Assembly: GCA_021399445.1 (NCBI GenBank)
Contig: JAJTUQ010000015.1
Coordinates: 248,001-312,000 of the forward strand
DNA length: 64,000 bases
Direction: 5' to 3'
From: Xylogone sp. PMI_703
Taxonomy: Eukaryota > Ascomycota > Leotiomycetes
Shown here: positions 45,831 through 58,477 of the stretch, piece by piece
Layout of the letters: every line of letters starts with the position of its first letter
Position numbering within the stretch: position 1 is the stretch's first letter
Program-made: the position numbers and the translations under genes
Notes under the pieces: model-generated
Database searches by the model: none
What the model was told of the DNA's origin: nothing
Seen by the model: the letters and a program-made list of their open reading frames with translations, nothing else

Positions 45831-47899
45831 ATGTCTATTTCACTTAAAGAGTGTTATGCAAAGGCCAAAGAATGGTTATCCGAAAACCCTAACGAGAGCC
45901 TTTATGTAACGGCCAAGATATTCAAGGTTAATAGGTCAACTTTGGCTATGGCCAAAAAGCGGGGTACTCTATTCAGTACCAGATCCCATCAACGAGGAGG
46001 CCAAAATCGAATATTAACGGTTACCCAGGGGCAAGCTGTTCATTTTTATATCAAATCATTACTCGATAATAGCCAATTACCTACTAAAGATATTATATTT
46101 AGTGTTATCTGTCATATGCGTAAAGAAGTTAATTAATCTTCTCTAACCATAAGTTAGTTCCGGAAGTGGTGAAAGAGTTAACTATACTTTCACAAAATCA
46201 AGACTAAACCGATAACACATAATAGAATTGTAGCTCAAGATTATAAAGATGTAATAGATTGGTTCAAGCAGTTCAAAGCTATAGTTAAGCATTATAAAAT
46301 TCATAGCAAGAATCTTTATAATTTCGATGAATCTGGGTTCAGAATAGGGTGCCCAAAAGGGGTAAAAGTATTAGTTCCTATAGAAGTCACTGAGGTAAGA
46401 TTTTTCTTTATATATTTTATATAAAAGAACGTCTTTTCTAATATTAATAGCTTTATTCGTTAAGCCCTGAAAACCGAAGGTCAATTACTATGATCGAAAT
46501 TATACGTACAGATAGAGAAGGCCGTATTCTACCAGTAATTGTTGTTCAGGGCAAATATCATATAGATTCCTGGTATAGCAAAGGCAGGCTGAATAGGCCA
46601 GAGTTAATTAAATTGACAGATAATGGTTATACAAATGATTATGTTATTATTCAATGACTTCAACACTTTATTAAATATACAAAAACTAGCTCAGATCAAC
46701 CATATAAACTTTTTCTTATGGACGGCCATAGTAGCCATATTTCACCAGACTTTGCCTTACTGGCTAGAAAGCATAATGTAGTCCCATTAACATTTCTAGC
46801 TTATCTTACACACTGTATATAACCTTTAGACGTAAGAGTATTTCAGCCATATAAACACTGGCATAATAAAGCGGTTCAACGTGCAGCAAAGTCTTTAGAT
46901 TTTGACTACTCAATTACTTCCTTTTTTCGAGATTTGCCTCAAATTCGAAGACAGACTTTTACTAAATCTATTATTCGAAATGCGTTCAAGAAGTCTGGCA
47001 TGCATCCTTTGCGTAAGAGTATTACCTTTGAGCTTATGAATAAGTATGCTAAAGAGCCTGAAATCAAACCAACAGAGCCAGATTTACCTAAACTGGGCAC
47101 ACCTAGAATTATACGACAGGTTCAGTATCAGATGGACGAGCTTAAAGATAAGGTTATAGATGTTCTCAGCTCTCCTTCCCAGCGGAAGTTCGAGTCTTTC
47201 ATAAAAAGCACTCATACAGTGTTAGAGGAAGGAGAATTTACTAAGTTTGAGCTGTCTACTATACACAAAAGGCTTAAAGATATTATAACCAGGAAGCCAC
47301 AGAACTGTAGAAGGCTTCAGAAAGGAGGAGAGTTAACTGCAGAGTGGGCAACGTCTGCTAAAGAGGAAAAAGAGCACAAACTGGCAGAGAAGGAAGCTAA
47401 TAAGGAGGCAAGAATGCTGAAAAAGATAGCCAACCAGGAGAAGAAAGAGCAAAAGGCTGCTTGGGTAGCATGGCGCAAAAAGGAAAGACTTAGAAAAAAG
47501 GCCATAAAAGAGTGGAATAGTGTCTTAGGCGCTCCGGTTTCGTATAAGGAGTATACTCCTCCACCATTCCCAGAGCCTGGGAAAGAAGTTCAAGGCCCTG
47601 AACCAGCAAATACAGGCCTACAGGTCGAGTCTGGACCACCGGAAGAGGTAAATATATTGCCTCAGGGCAAGTAAGTCATGCAGGGAGCAATACCTGTACA
47701 AGCGCGGACTTCCTTTGGGGTAATAGAGCAGGAGGAGGAGGGGGAGGAGGAGTGGGAAGAGGAAGAATATATAAGCTTAAATATTGATGGAGATGGCTAT
47801 GAATCAGTAGATTCAAGCAATTCAAGCGATTCAAACAATTCAATGCTAGCTTCATCGGAATCAGATATATCAGAGGAGGGGGAATATTTTGTATTATAG
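45831..47899 (+). pseudogene. Fot1/pogo transposase, seven in-frame stops
   Basis: Model: join(45831..46394, 46451..47899), 670 codons plus stop, all in one frame once a 56-nt intron (GTAAGA, TCTAAT, AATAG) is removed. Order: N-terminal psq/CENP-B-like helix-turn-helix (MSISLKECYAKAKEWLSE); DDE core with NFDESGFRIG, LFLMDGHSSH and PLDVRVFQPYKH, so all three acidic residues survive; AFKKSGMHP; a long Lys/Glu-rich coiled region (about 47350-47510); an acidic and Ser/Asn-rich tail. Stops: TAA 46134, TAG 46155, TGA 46170, TAA 46179, TGA 46655 (Trp expected), TAA 46820 (Gln expected) and TAA 47672. Each can arise from Gln, Trp or Arg codons by C-to-T or G-to-A change. No frameshift is needed. Confidence 0.93.
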
Positions 47900-47902
47900 T
47901 TA

Positions 47903-48044
47903 CGATGAAATCGATTTTTTTTTACTATGTGAAACGCATACAAAATTACAAAAAGTCACATTCGCTTGCTGGTCACGATCGCTTCCACCGACTAGGAGAA
48001 AACGACTAGAAATGAAGGCCGATTAAGCGAAGAGAGCCGACGAT
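47903..48044 (-). repeat. Right terminal inverted repeat, 142 bp
   Basis: Reverse complement of 45666-45807 with one mismatch, ending CCGACGAT before TA. Confidence 0.95.
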
Positions 48045-48046
48045 TA

Positions 48047-48672
48047 ATGTAATATTGCGATAACCAAACCACAACATATCATCACATCGAGGCGGGGTCA
48101 TCGCGCGACAATAAGCCTATAACAATATATGGTACTAGGCATAATTATAAGTATGGCTATACGTGCCACCAATATTCTAAATTCGCAGTGCAATTCAATC
48201 GCATGTGTGTTAGTTATTAAGGTAGCCCTATATAACCTTTCAATAGTTAACAAACAAACTGACAACCCAATACAACGTCTAGCGAGTATACAACAAGTTT
48301 TTAAATCCTTCATATCCTTTCTGTTTGTTCAGTAGGACAATCAATACTGGGACACCTCGACTGGTAAAGGAGGGGGAAGATTGTGCCGGGGATGACTTTC
48401 GTAGATCATGTTGTATATGATCGTATCACTATAGGTCTTCCTCGCAGAGCTAAGCTTGGGGGGGAGGGAATACGTGTTTAGAAGAAAAAGAAAAGAAAAA
48501 GAAAGCAGCCCTCTTGTTACAGTATTTCGGAGAGTTAATTTGAATAGATTTAATTTAGATAATTAAATATGTAATATCAGCATATATCCCCTTTAAAGCC
48601 GTCTGTAAGATCAGTTTGATGTCACATGAATACAATTAAACTCAAAATGATTTTGTAACCCATCTCTCATGC
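48047..48672. other. Intergenic region
   Basis: Short overlapping frames at 48098-48335 without motifs and a GA-rich tract near 48478-48510. Nothing supported. Confidence 0.45.
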
Positions 48673-49011
48673 TCACGCCGTTTCTTGCTCGCTTTTACCA
48701 CGAAATATGAGATGGTCCTCGTAGAATTTTAACATCTGTCCTATTTTAGCAGGAATCGAAAATGAGAGATTCTAGGTATTGACCTTCTGTGGACACAGCA
48801 AATAAGTTGATGAAGGCGGAGAGTGCCTCGTCTTAGTCCCATCTATCCATTCGATGTACACCCATATTTCGTCTCCTTCTTTGTCCATCCTGATGCTGTG
48901 GACCTCGTCATCTCGATTATTAACACTGACAGGCACAGGTTCTTTAGTCCCTGCTCTTCGGTTCAATTTCCCATAATTTTGGTTGATAGGCCGTTTTCTA
49001 AGATTCGGCAT
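48673..49011 (-). CDS. Chromo-shadow-domain protein (HP1-like), two exons
   Basis: Model: complement(join(48673..48735, 48784..49011)), 96 aa. Residues about 35-87 fit a chromo shadow domain: DEIWVYIEWIDGTKTRH, then LLCPQK, continued after the intron by MLKFYEDHLIF. The conserved Trp55 and the C-P-Q-K-M-L-x-F-Y-E motif are present. The 48-nt intron is GTCAAT (weak donor), TGCTAAA branch, GGACAG acceptor; it is supported because the downstream exon completes the motif exactly. In HP1 proteins this domain dimerises and recruits partner proteins; the methyl-lysine-binding chromodomain is absent here, and no chromodomain-like sequence was seen for at least 250 bp upstream. The N-terminus is basic (LRKRP, LNRRAGTKE). 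It may be a stand-alone dimerisation module or a truncated duplicate. Confidence 0.75.
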
Positions 49012-52000
49012 CGAGGAATAAATCTGATTATACCGTTAACAACAGGGGGCAAGGGCCTCTAAATATTTGTATCATCAAAGAGGTTATTATTACATTATAT
49101 GGGGTAATAGTTAATGGGTTGAAATACTACGATGCGTTAGTACGATTATTCAGTCTTGATAACTCCTTCAGTTACCGTAATTATAAAAGTCTTGAAATCT
49201 AGCCACCGCTATCAATTACTCAATGACTTCTCATACGGTGTTTTACCCCAACTCTTAACGCTCGAAAGAGATTAAAGGTTTCTTAGCTTTAAAATATAGG
49301 GTAGACACCAACAAAAATTTCCCGGTTGCTATAATACAGCATAAACATTCAAAGTGACGACATATGACGAATTTAGCAGCTAGTAATACTTTAGGATGAC
49401 GTGCTTCCTTACTTCATATCTGAGAAAGCTACCATGATGACCAGCTAAGCCAGCACGCCACATCTTGTGATAACGAGGCAATTTACTCTCAGTTAGCCGA
49501 TCAACCATCCGGAGAGTTTTCGGCTTGCAATTATACGGCGTGTAATTTGTGGGAGGAAGGTAGAATTACGGAAACGCAAAGAGCACGGCTGTATCTTTAG
49601 AATCTTTAAATCGCCTACGAGTACGAGTCGGTTAGCCGTGGCATGGCCGTGCAGAACCGTACAGACGGATAATGATGCGGCAGAACTATAACTTCCAAAT
49701 ATTGTAACTGGTTCTACTGTCTGCTAAATATGAGGGGTGCGTAGTAGCAATCCTAAGTACTCAAAACGACAAGAAGAGGTACTTCTAGCATTTTTACCTG
49801 CTTTATGGTTTCAGGTTTACCGTATTGCTGATTTGAGTAATTTTAGACTAAGTAAAGTAGACCCCAGCAACATGAAGTGATAGCGCTTACTCTGTTCCAT
49901 CTAGCAATTTCAAAGTATGAAACTCAATCAAAGGATTGTATTAAACGTAAACGTTATGCGCTATCAAAATTCCAACGGTAATTTATAAAGATATTATTTT
50001 ATCACTTTGTAAAAGATCTAAAGGAGTGTAATCGACGCGTTTAATAAACGTGATGCATTTTGCCCAATTACTTAAATCATTATTGCCTGGTAGAAATAAG
50101 CCAAGTGGACTGTGAAATATCTTCAACATCTGCAACCAAAATAGAAAAATACGTGGACAACTTCAATGCGTACTTCAACTTAACTAGAGCAGATTCAGGA
50201 ACACTTGCGTTTCTTGAATGCGCCTCGTGGTACTTGAATGGCTCGACTTGGGTTATGTTGCTGCTGCTGGCATGGTTGCGTCAAGACCTTCTCGTCTCCA
50301 AAATTTAAACCGGTGTGGGGTAATGTTGGCCGTTCAGAGGATAAATCATTGTAATCTGTTATGGGAACCGGACGGTTTGGCAGCGTGCTTGTATGCATTC
50401 CATAATTCACCATAGTAATATCGTTATGGTGAATGCCAATGGGTCGGGAGATGCAAAGCCCCCTCTGCTTGGATCTGAACCCGGGGAAAGGATTTTCTGG
50501 GCCGTGATTCTCAACGTATATCCTATTCCCTACCGAGTAGAATGGAACACAGAGACACATTGCGTTGATTTGACAATGCTCGATCTAAGGCGTCCTACTT
50601 TAACATTATCAACTTGACGTCGAAATCTAGCAGAAGCTTACTATCTTGAATTTCTCGGACAGAAAGATGTTATTTTCTGTTTAATATATCACCTTTAATT
50701 GAAGTTAATCGAAGGCACTTTACGACTATTTATATAAATTGAAATCCGCCTATTTTGGTTTGCTGGAAATTGTAATATGGGTATGGGGTTGTATGCTGTA
50801 GGTCCGGGAACCTGAAAACCCGTGAATGATTCCATACGAAGTGGTATTAATGTAATGGGGTTTTAGTGAGCGACCTTCCCAGGTGAATCAAATCATTCTA
50901 ATTATAGTTACCACTCTACTCATTACGGTACTATCCAATCATTCCACCAGCCACTTTGAGGGTGTGCTGGGGTATTCCGGTTGTCTATTGACGGAAATTC
51001 AAGTCTTTGAGATGAACGGTTACTGTACAATCGTATTATTAAATATAAATTTCCATCATTACTTACGAGAGAAATTATAGACAAATGTTTTGATTTTACA
51101 GTAAACGATACTGTATCTAAACTGAAATCACTTCTTCCCTCGTGCCCTCTTTTGTCTTCGACTGGCCTATCTCTTTCTCGTGCGTCGGGGCAACACATAA
51201 GAGGTTAATGTAATGTAAAGATAACTCTACAATTCGTATTATTCTAAAGTTCATATTTCATCAAGTTGAGTTATATGTATTATAATGTGATCTGACCATT
51301 TGGTTTATAGGCACTTCGTCACGGATCAAACCTCGATGCGTCATAAAATAGATTTGAGAGATTTATTCGAACAATCCAGCTTGTTCGACAGAGCCCAGCA
51401 GCACCCGTGCTTTGTCATCCCCGGCACCAAAACAAGTTGCCGTGGCGAATTAGTTAATAAAATTCTTTGATGCCTGAGGCTAAACAAATATCCCAATCTC
51501 CCCGATTGAGCCGATTTACCGCTCATAGCCAAACGCTTAGGCCGGTAGCGTACCGGTAATGCTCAAGTGATGACATATTACGGGGTCAACACATTCTACG
51601 GTATTACCCATCAATGATTAACAGTCTTATTTCCTCACGGTTTATGGATACTCTATTAGCCTATAGCCTGCGCGCTGACTAGTAGACGTATCCTGCTTTT
51701 GTTACGAAGTCATCTTGGAAAGGATTTTACAAGCCAACCGCAGCACGATAGTCAGCGATGACATTTTGATAGAGTGTTATAAATACGCACGTGATATTGT
51801 CGTACAAAGAAGACGATTTCGATTTACACTATATCTACGGTAATATAGCGACGTGCACTCCTGTGTGGAGTTATAGTTTAATTGGCACTTAACGGCTATA
51901 ATATAAATTGCGCGTATTATGGGGCAACCATCACTCGTCAAGTACGTTTTAAGGTTGGGAGGGGAGGAAGAGAAGAGGTGTAAAAGAAATAAAGGCTGAT

Positions 52001-54479
52001 TTTGCACCAGCACCTCACATTTCTAAAAATTTCCATTGTTCGGTTCTGTATCAACAGGCTCATCTTATGGCTCGACATTCGATTTTTACGTTCTTTATGC
52101 GAGTTGTATGGATTCTGTGGTTTTGTGAGAGGCTGATTTATTATACGATATTGTGCTCGGCCGTTGATGGGACCGGCTATATCATCAGTAAATTGAAGGA
52201 ATGGAAGAGCGTTCCTAAGAGAAAACTTCGAGGAGAACGTGGTCATAATGCGCTGTGCGAAGTTTGAACTTGTTCTGCGGAATATTAGAAATGAAACGCG
52301 CATATTAAAAAGAATATATCGGATGGTTATTTTATAATTTTTTTGGGTTCCGGATACAGCAGTGGTAGTCTGCTAATTCTTGAAGATATTCGACTGCGCG
52401 AGTTGGATAACTGTCGGTACACTCTCATAACGCGTGGCACGATGTAATACTACGATTACGGTGTGCTATTTGCGTTATATTGAGAGTTGATTAATTGTTG
52501 TATCTACGTATGGCGGTCAGGAGGTTTTGCCTGCGGCTACGGCTCTTGACCGATTAGGTCTAGCGTACGTACATGTGACCTAAATATTTACACGTGACTG
52601 GAACCAACAATGACTGATAGAGCACAGCGAATTGAGTTAAAAACAAAATATTGTGGTAGGGAAACCGCACCCGCATATTCGCGTAATAGTTATTCCGCCG
52701 CCGAAACCACCAGCTTGTATACTGTGGTATAGGGGCAGAGTGGTGGGCAACCAATACAAAGACGTGCCCATGTGGACAAGCGAAGAAATCAGTAGAACAC
52801 TTCCTATCTAGGTGTATACAGTGGGAAATATAAAAGCGACCGATGATGCAAAAGGCGGGAGAGAAGGCCAGAAATCTAGCGTATCACCTTGATGAAGGGC
52901 AGTGAGCGAGAAGAATTGGAGCCCTGATATAGCAATGGTGAAGCAAACAATCGAATATGCGATAGCTACAAAACGTCTGGATTACGAGCCGACAACTGCC
53001 GACGATAATAGGTAGTCACGGTCGCAACCAACACTGAGACCCCGAAAATACCCCTACAACCTAGACTGATAGGCCTCGATTCAGCCACCGAGAAATGGAC
53101 GCTGTACGATTGGAGAAAGGCCTCCAAGTACACCTATCGATACTTAATCATTCGGGAAACCGCTGAACAAGAGTGAATATAGATTGGCAATCAATAACGA
53201 GATATGAGAGTGCATAGCATGGCTAGCGCGAGGGAAGAGTTATTTGTATGGAACTGTACTGCTGTGGTATAGAATTGTAGCGCTAGTGCCCATTTAGGCT
53301 TAGCCTGACGGAATAGAACTTCAATCAATCAATCAAGAGATACAACAACAACTTTCCCTTCCTTTATTGCCACTCTACGGTCTTGCTTATTACAGTCTCA
53401 GCGTTGCCATTGCGCGTGCACGTTCTCCCTTTAACAATATGACCGTTATGAGAGGCCTAAGCACAGTTACTCACAGCGTTTATCCCTCGTGACGATGAGA
53501 GCGAGTCCGAGCCGTAATCTCTGAAGAAGGTTCATGTGAGCAATAATATGGTTTTGGACCGTATATGTCATACTGCTGTAGATCAAAATACCGTTGTAAT
53601 TGCCGTCATTCACTAGTCATATCTTTATAATGTCATCTTTCGTGCATAAGGAAGACCAGTTAGGTGGGGTTTTCACTTGGAATTTTCGGACACTGATGAC
53701 CGTCTGCCGGAACAGTAGTGGCTGCGCGTATGGAGATACGAACCGTAGACATAACCCCAGCAACTGGCGGAATCGAGAGCCCCGCTAGGTGCGGTCATGT
53801 CTCTCATTATCCGGTTATAAATTACACCATAATTACACTGTAGGATAGTATCTAGGTAGTTCTTGATTTCATATCACAGATAGCATACCGGACCTACGCT
53901 CTAGCATCAATACATCATCTTTATATATATATATACAAGAGTAACCATTCCTGCCGCTTGAAGCCTTTCTTTGGAAATTCGTGTTACTTCCTACACCTCA
54001 AGTTTTTCAGGCCTTGAAAGTATATATCTAGGTTAGGGGATCTGAAAATTATGCAACATCCATATACAAGAAACGATTACACAAAGGCAATGAAAAGGTA
54101 TGGCCTGGAGCGATACCATCAAGCAAAGCCTAGATGTAAGAGTGTGATTCTTGGCTTTTACACTTCTTTACTTCTTTCTCTTCCTTCCTGAGCAGAACGA
54201 ACTTGCCTGCCTATGTTACAACACCGGCGTCTTTCCAAGCTAACGGGTATATAGGATTAATACCTGGTTTTACGTAGGGGTATCATAAATTTCCTAGAAT
54301 CGAAATAGCTCAAATAGATATCACGTAGACGACAATCTCGAATACTTGTTGAAATCTTGGGTTCCCTCCTGGGGTATAGACGGCATTTAATAATAGATTA
54401 CTTACGAAGGAAACTGAAATCTCGATCGTCCGCGACGACGGCTTCTTAACAAAAGGCGCGAACAATTCCGGTACATATC
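49012..54479. other. Long gene-poor region
   Basis: About 5.5 kb. Frames at 50060-50308 (+), 50195-50560 (-), 50393-50617 (+), 50923-51198 (-), 51938-52303 (-) and 52067-52267 (+, hydrophobic start MARHSIFTFFMRVVWILWF) overlap each other on opposite strands; none has a domain or convincing splice extension. Low-complexity runs: (AATC)n at 53321-53337 and (TA)n at 53927-53938. The rest looks decayed. Confidence 0.35.
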
Positions 54480-54592
54480 CATAAATTAGGGGGCGAATAC
54501 GGAAAATCGATGTCGTATTCAATAATAACGTCAGGCCCAACCAGATATTTTACTCGGAAAGTCCACCAGAAGCGCCCCTGCTGGAATCTGCA

Positions 54593-56361
54593 ATGGCCTC
54601 TCTCCGTATGCCTGATGAGCGCTCTGATATTCAACCGCTCTGGGGCGTCTCAATCCCCAAACCACAATCGGTTCAGACAACGGTAGATTCGTTATATAAT
54701 GATTTTGCCTATTCGGGTCCCCTATCGGTCCCGTCCGCCACGCCATCATCCCCGGAAACTTGGCATCATCTAATACCTCGATCTACGATCCAGCCACTAT
54801 CGGAAGGCCAGTTCATCACCGCGGCTGCAGATATCACCCAAGCTGGAGATATTCCTAGAGTGATGAATATTTGTAGAGAATTGGTTAAAGCCGAGGCTGA
54901 TTGTTTGCACATACTGGTGCTGTTGGATCAGAGATCCCAGTCAGGGTTTGATCACCAGCAATGGCGGGATTTCGTTAACCTCCATCAGACACTAATTCAC
55001 TACCATTACGATTTTCTATTGGCTGCGCAAGGCCTCTCTGAACTGCGTGAGATTGCTTCGGACGCCATGCCAACCCGGATGTGGGTATACGGCATCCACA
55101 ACTTTCTGGAGCATCTAAGACTCAAATTGCCTAAATCTTTGGAGTATACGCTCTGTTTCATATACCATGCCTATTCTATGATGACATTGTTCTATGAGAC
55201 GGTGCCAATATTTGAAAACACCTGGCTGGAATGCCTAGGGGACCTTGGTCGATACAGGTATGCGGTTAGGGGTAATGATATCCAGGACCAAGAGATTTGG
55301 GCGACCGTAGCTCAAGATTGGTATTTAACGGCTTCAGATCGGAAACCGGCGACTGGCAGGCTATATCATCACGCTGCCATACTTTCCACGACCGATGTGA
55401 TGCAACAGCTCTTTTACTCATAATCAAGCATCATTTAATGAAATTGAAACAAGAATATAGTATTTTTTTATAAAAAAAAATTATCAGAAAGTCCCTCTGC
55501 GTCAGAGAACCTTTCGCACCAGCCAGAGCATCGATTATGAGTCCGCTGAAATCCTTCTTACGCGCTAAATCCATTCAAATACATTACGAGAAATCGTTTG
55601 AGAATACATTCATCACGGTCCATGGTATTCTTTTCACGCGAACTAAGACGAATCAACTCGAGACCGTCGCGAGGAAGTTTCCTGACCTGCTGAACGACCG
55701 CATTGAGCAAATGAGACAAGGATTCGTGAAACAAGGCCCTAAGATTGCTTTATTGAATTGTATACAGTTGCTGGACTTTGCAAACCATAAGAACAAGCTA
55801 ATGCAAGCAGCGTTCGCTCCTTCCGGCAAGGGCGAGGATGTTGGGGCGAGTGAGGCAGACATGGATGACCATTTTGATCGGGCAGCCCTTTTCTTTAACG
55901 AAACGTTCTCTGTTGTACTACGAAAGATCGTGGATCCCAGCGTTTTACCATTTGTCCATGTCACTCTCGTCTTCGTGCTACACATAGCCAAATTCCCCGA
56001 CGCGATGAGTGCCGTAGGACCGAGACTGCCTTGGGACTCACTCGCTACAGCGTTAGACACATTATTAGCTACACACAGGAATCTTGTCGAACCTGATTCT
56101 AAAATATTTCCTGGTCTAGAAATGGAGACACCAAAGCCTTTTCGAAATGATTACGTTCTTCGGGGTCTCTTATTTTCAGAAGACTACTTCCCGCCAGGCT
56201 GGTTCCCTGCGGAAATGATCGATGAGGATGACGAGACCGACAGGCCTAAATCTGTGAACAACCAACACCGTGAAAGGATACTCTGGATTGCAATTAGAAT
56301 TGCAGGCCTTGGGAAATGGTTAAATTATGAGCGAGAGAATATGGAATTCACTGCATCGTGA
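54593..56361 (+). CDS. EST1/SMG7-like protein with an aberrant intron
   Basis: Model: join(54593..55419, 55488..56361), 566 aa. The protein fits the EST1-type TPR and Est1 DNA/RNA-binding arrangement of fungi: HYHYDFLLAAQ, AMPTRMWVYGIHNFLEHLR, CFIYHAYSMMTLFYETVP, WLECLGDLGRYRYAV, TGRLYHHAAI and LQQLFYS-like end of exon 1, then KSLCVREPFAPARASIM, ENTFITVHGILFTR, LPFVHVTLVFVLHIAKFP and ERILWIAIRIAGLGKWLNY. The two halves must be joined by removing 68 nt (55420-55487) that begin ATAATC instead of GT and end TTATCAG; the phase is exact and gives FYSKSLCV. The frame is open upstream of ATG 54593 to 54484 (VFNNNVRPNQIFYSE...), so the real start may be further upstream, beyond another intron. Family members act in telomere maintenance or nonsense-mediated decay; here function depends on whether the intron can be spliced. 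Confidence 0.8.
55420..55487 (+). other. Non-GT intron (AT-AG) or disabled splice site
   Basis: The 5' end reads ATAATC where GTAATC would be a plausible donor, one G-to-A change away. The 3' end (TTATCAG) is normal. Several stops lie inside, so failure to splice truncates the protein after LFYS. Confidence 0.6.
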
Positions 56362-56433
56362 TAGTATTAAATGGAAGAGATTTGATTGGTTTTGGTAATT
56401 GCTATCCAATGTAGTAGGTATATATCTATATAT

Positions 56434-56464
56434 GTGTGAGCGTGTGAGCGTGTGAGTGTGTGCG
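56434..56464. repeat. GTGTGAGC tandem repeat
   Basis: GTGTGAGC repeated about four times with drift, in the 3' flank of the EST1-like gene. Confidence 0.85.
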
Positions 56465-57291
56465 GTGTACCTGTATACAAACCAAACTATCAATTACTAT
56501 AATATATGATGTCATCAACTAAATCGATAAGGAGGTAGTTGGGTATGAATAGGAACATTGATAACATACGGTCAAAACAATCGAGCAAGAAAAGAAGGTG
56601 CGATGGACGTACGCCGGGCGCCTGTCTCACCACTTTTGGGCATCAGGGAGAAATTTTACGACCCTCAGTCTCTCAGTCGATTTGGTTTAATGCTACTGAT
56701 ATTGCTGGAAAACTATAGAACCAAGGTCCGTACGGCGACGGTAGATTGGTATACTGACTACGCGTAGTATAGAGTCATTACTTTACTTGTGACCTGACCT
56801 AAATTAAAATTTGGAAATACGATCCAGCCGCCCGAATGAAAACGGCCTGCCTCTATCTCTGGTATAATTGAAAGGTATCCGTGGTGAGAGTGCATATTTA
56901 AGCATGACAAGGAGTACAATGAAATAATAGTGTATCTTATCTTGTCAAGTTCCAAATGGAGTCTTTATTAGAACTACTCTCTTTAAAATTGGGAAGGATT
57001 GGAAGTCAGCTGAGCTGCCCATCTTGATGTGGGCGTTTGAAGATCAGTACGTGGGATGGAATTACCTCACGTATGCCGATCATAGGAAGCAGGTTATGTA
57101 AACGTATAACGTTGTTTTCGTTACGTGTAAACGCAACGGTGTTTTACAAGATCCTTAACTATGAATGGTCGTTAATCAGACACTCGTGAGATTATTGTAA
57201 CTACAGCAGCCGTCTCCTTACTACACAACACGCTCTCATCCGACAGGCCTAGTCGACGGAGTTGCACAAACCACCACGTTTATAGTCAAGG

Positions 57292-57330
57292 GACATAACA
57301 TCAACAGACATAACATCAACAGACATAACA
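57292..57330. repeat. 15-bp tandem repeat
   Basis: GACATAACATCAACA repeated 2.6 times without mismatch. Confidence 0.9.
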
Positions 57331-58477
57331 CGAGGAAGAAATCGTTCGAATAAGTCAGCAATATAATCTGGAGTACTGACTTACTTGACTTGATATGGTG
57401 CAAGAACTTGGTCATAGCTGACAGTGCCAACCGCCGGGGCATCGTCGCGCTCCCCCGTCACCAAATTGGTGGTGGCTGAAATTATCGGTACGATCTCCTC
57501 CGCCGCTCTTGCCCTTCCACACGGCCTACCTCCACCTTCACTCCTTATTACGCTTATGCCCTTTGAGAAGTTAACCCCGTTGACCTAACCTAAAATTGTA
57601 GGCGGGACTACTACGTGAATACTATGAGTCCACGTCCGAGAGTCCAACTTCAGCTCTTGAGAGTACCCTAGCTAAGGACTTGAAAACCGCTCATGACTGA
57701 GGCTTAGAGTCGTGTCACCCGGGCGGCTCAACTGATCACTGGAGGTAGCACTTCATCAGCAACAAAAGTAATCAGCACATTACTTAATTCGTACGTCTCA
57801 CCAGAATAGATTCACTTACGACCCCGGATCTTAAGGGAGAAGAAGAGTATCGACTTCGATGCCTAAATTTAGGAGCGTAAGAAAATAGGTTGGCAATGGC
57901 GAAGTTGGATGGTTATATTGTTATCATTCGTTCTTACGCCATCTTTGCTAAGGGGGCCCGAAGTTCGATATGGAAGTAGTCATACTCCGGGGCTGACAAC
58001 ACGGACGAAAGAGTAAGGAGCAAGCTTGATCAGCTCAGTTTAGTCCGCATATCCGTATACAACCGACTCTTGCTCTGTAATCCGGGGGCTTATATTGCGG
58101 CGCGTTTCAAGACTTGCACTGCGTATGAATGTCTCTAACCCCTGGACGACCATACCTTAGCCGTGTCTGCTTTTACCCTGCTTTAATGTTGATGCCCCCT
58201 GGTAACGAACCCAGGCGGGATCACTGCGCCTGTATGTTACATTGATGCAAAAGCAACTTTGATACGGGGGACTTGAACGTCCTAGATCTGGCACTTAGCT
58301 TGATCGTAAGATGTGTTAGTCCCTTAATCATAATTGACTCCGAGAATGTACGCCGTTAATCTTTTCGTCCTGTGTTCTTTTGCAACATCCAGATATCTAG
58401 TTCTGACTTGCCATCAACCTTTTCCAAGTCATCAATTTTAACATTGTATCATCTCACCAACAGATTCATCCTTCACA

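Larger units (their letters stand above)
45666..48044 (+). mobile_element. Fot1/pogo-type DNA transposon, 2,379 bp, decayed
   Basis: Flanked by TA on both sides (45664-45665 and 48045-48046), the target duplication of this superfamily. Terminal inverted repeats are 142 bp with a single mismatch. Inside lies one transposase frame on the plus strand with seven in-frame stops. The long, nearly identical ends imply that the copy is not old, while the stops show it has been inactivated. Confidence 0.95.
56362..58477. other. Intergenic region with short tandem repeats
   Basis: No supported gene. Short frames at 56558-56767, 56758-56955 and 57236-57442 lack motifs. Two tandem repeats are listed separately. 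Confidence 0.4.

Noticed and set aside
50060..50617. Overlapping plus and minus frames
   Set aside because: Mutually antisense, no motif, no typical start context.
54310..54634. Minus-strand frames with a GTAAGT donor overlapping the 5' side of the EST1-like gene
   Set aside because: A short spliced product can be drawn, but the plus strand continues the EST1-like frame upstream with plausible sequence; the antisense gene has no domain support.
57292..57330. Direct repeats as a possible CRISPR array
   Set aside because: Units are contiguous with no spacers, and the genome is eukaryotic; simple tandem repeat.
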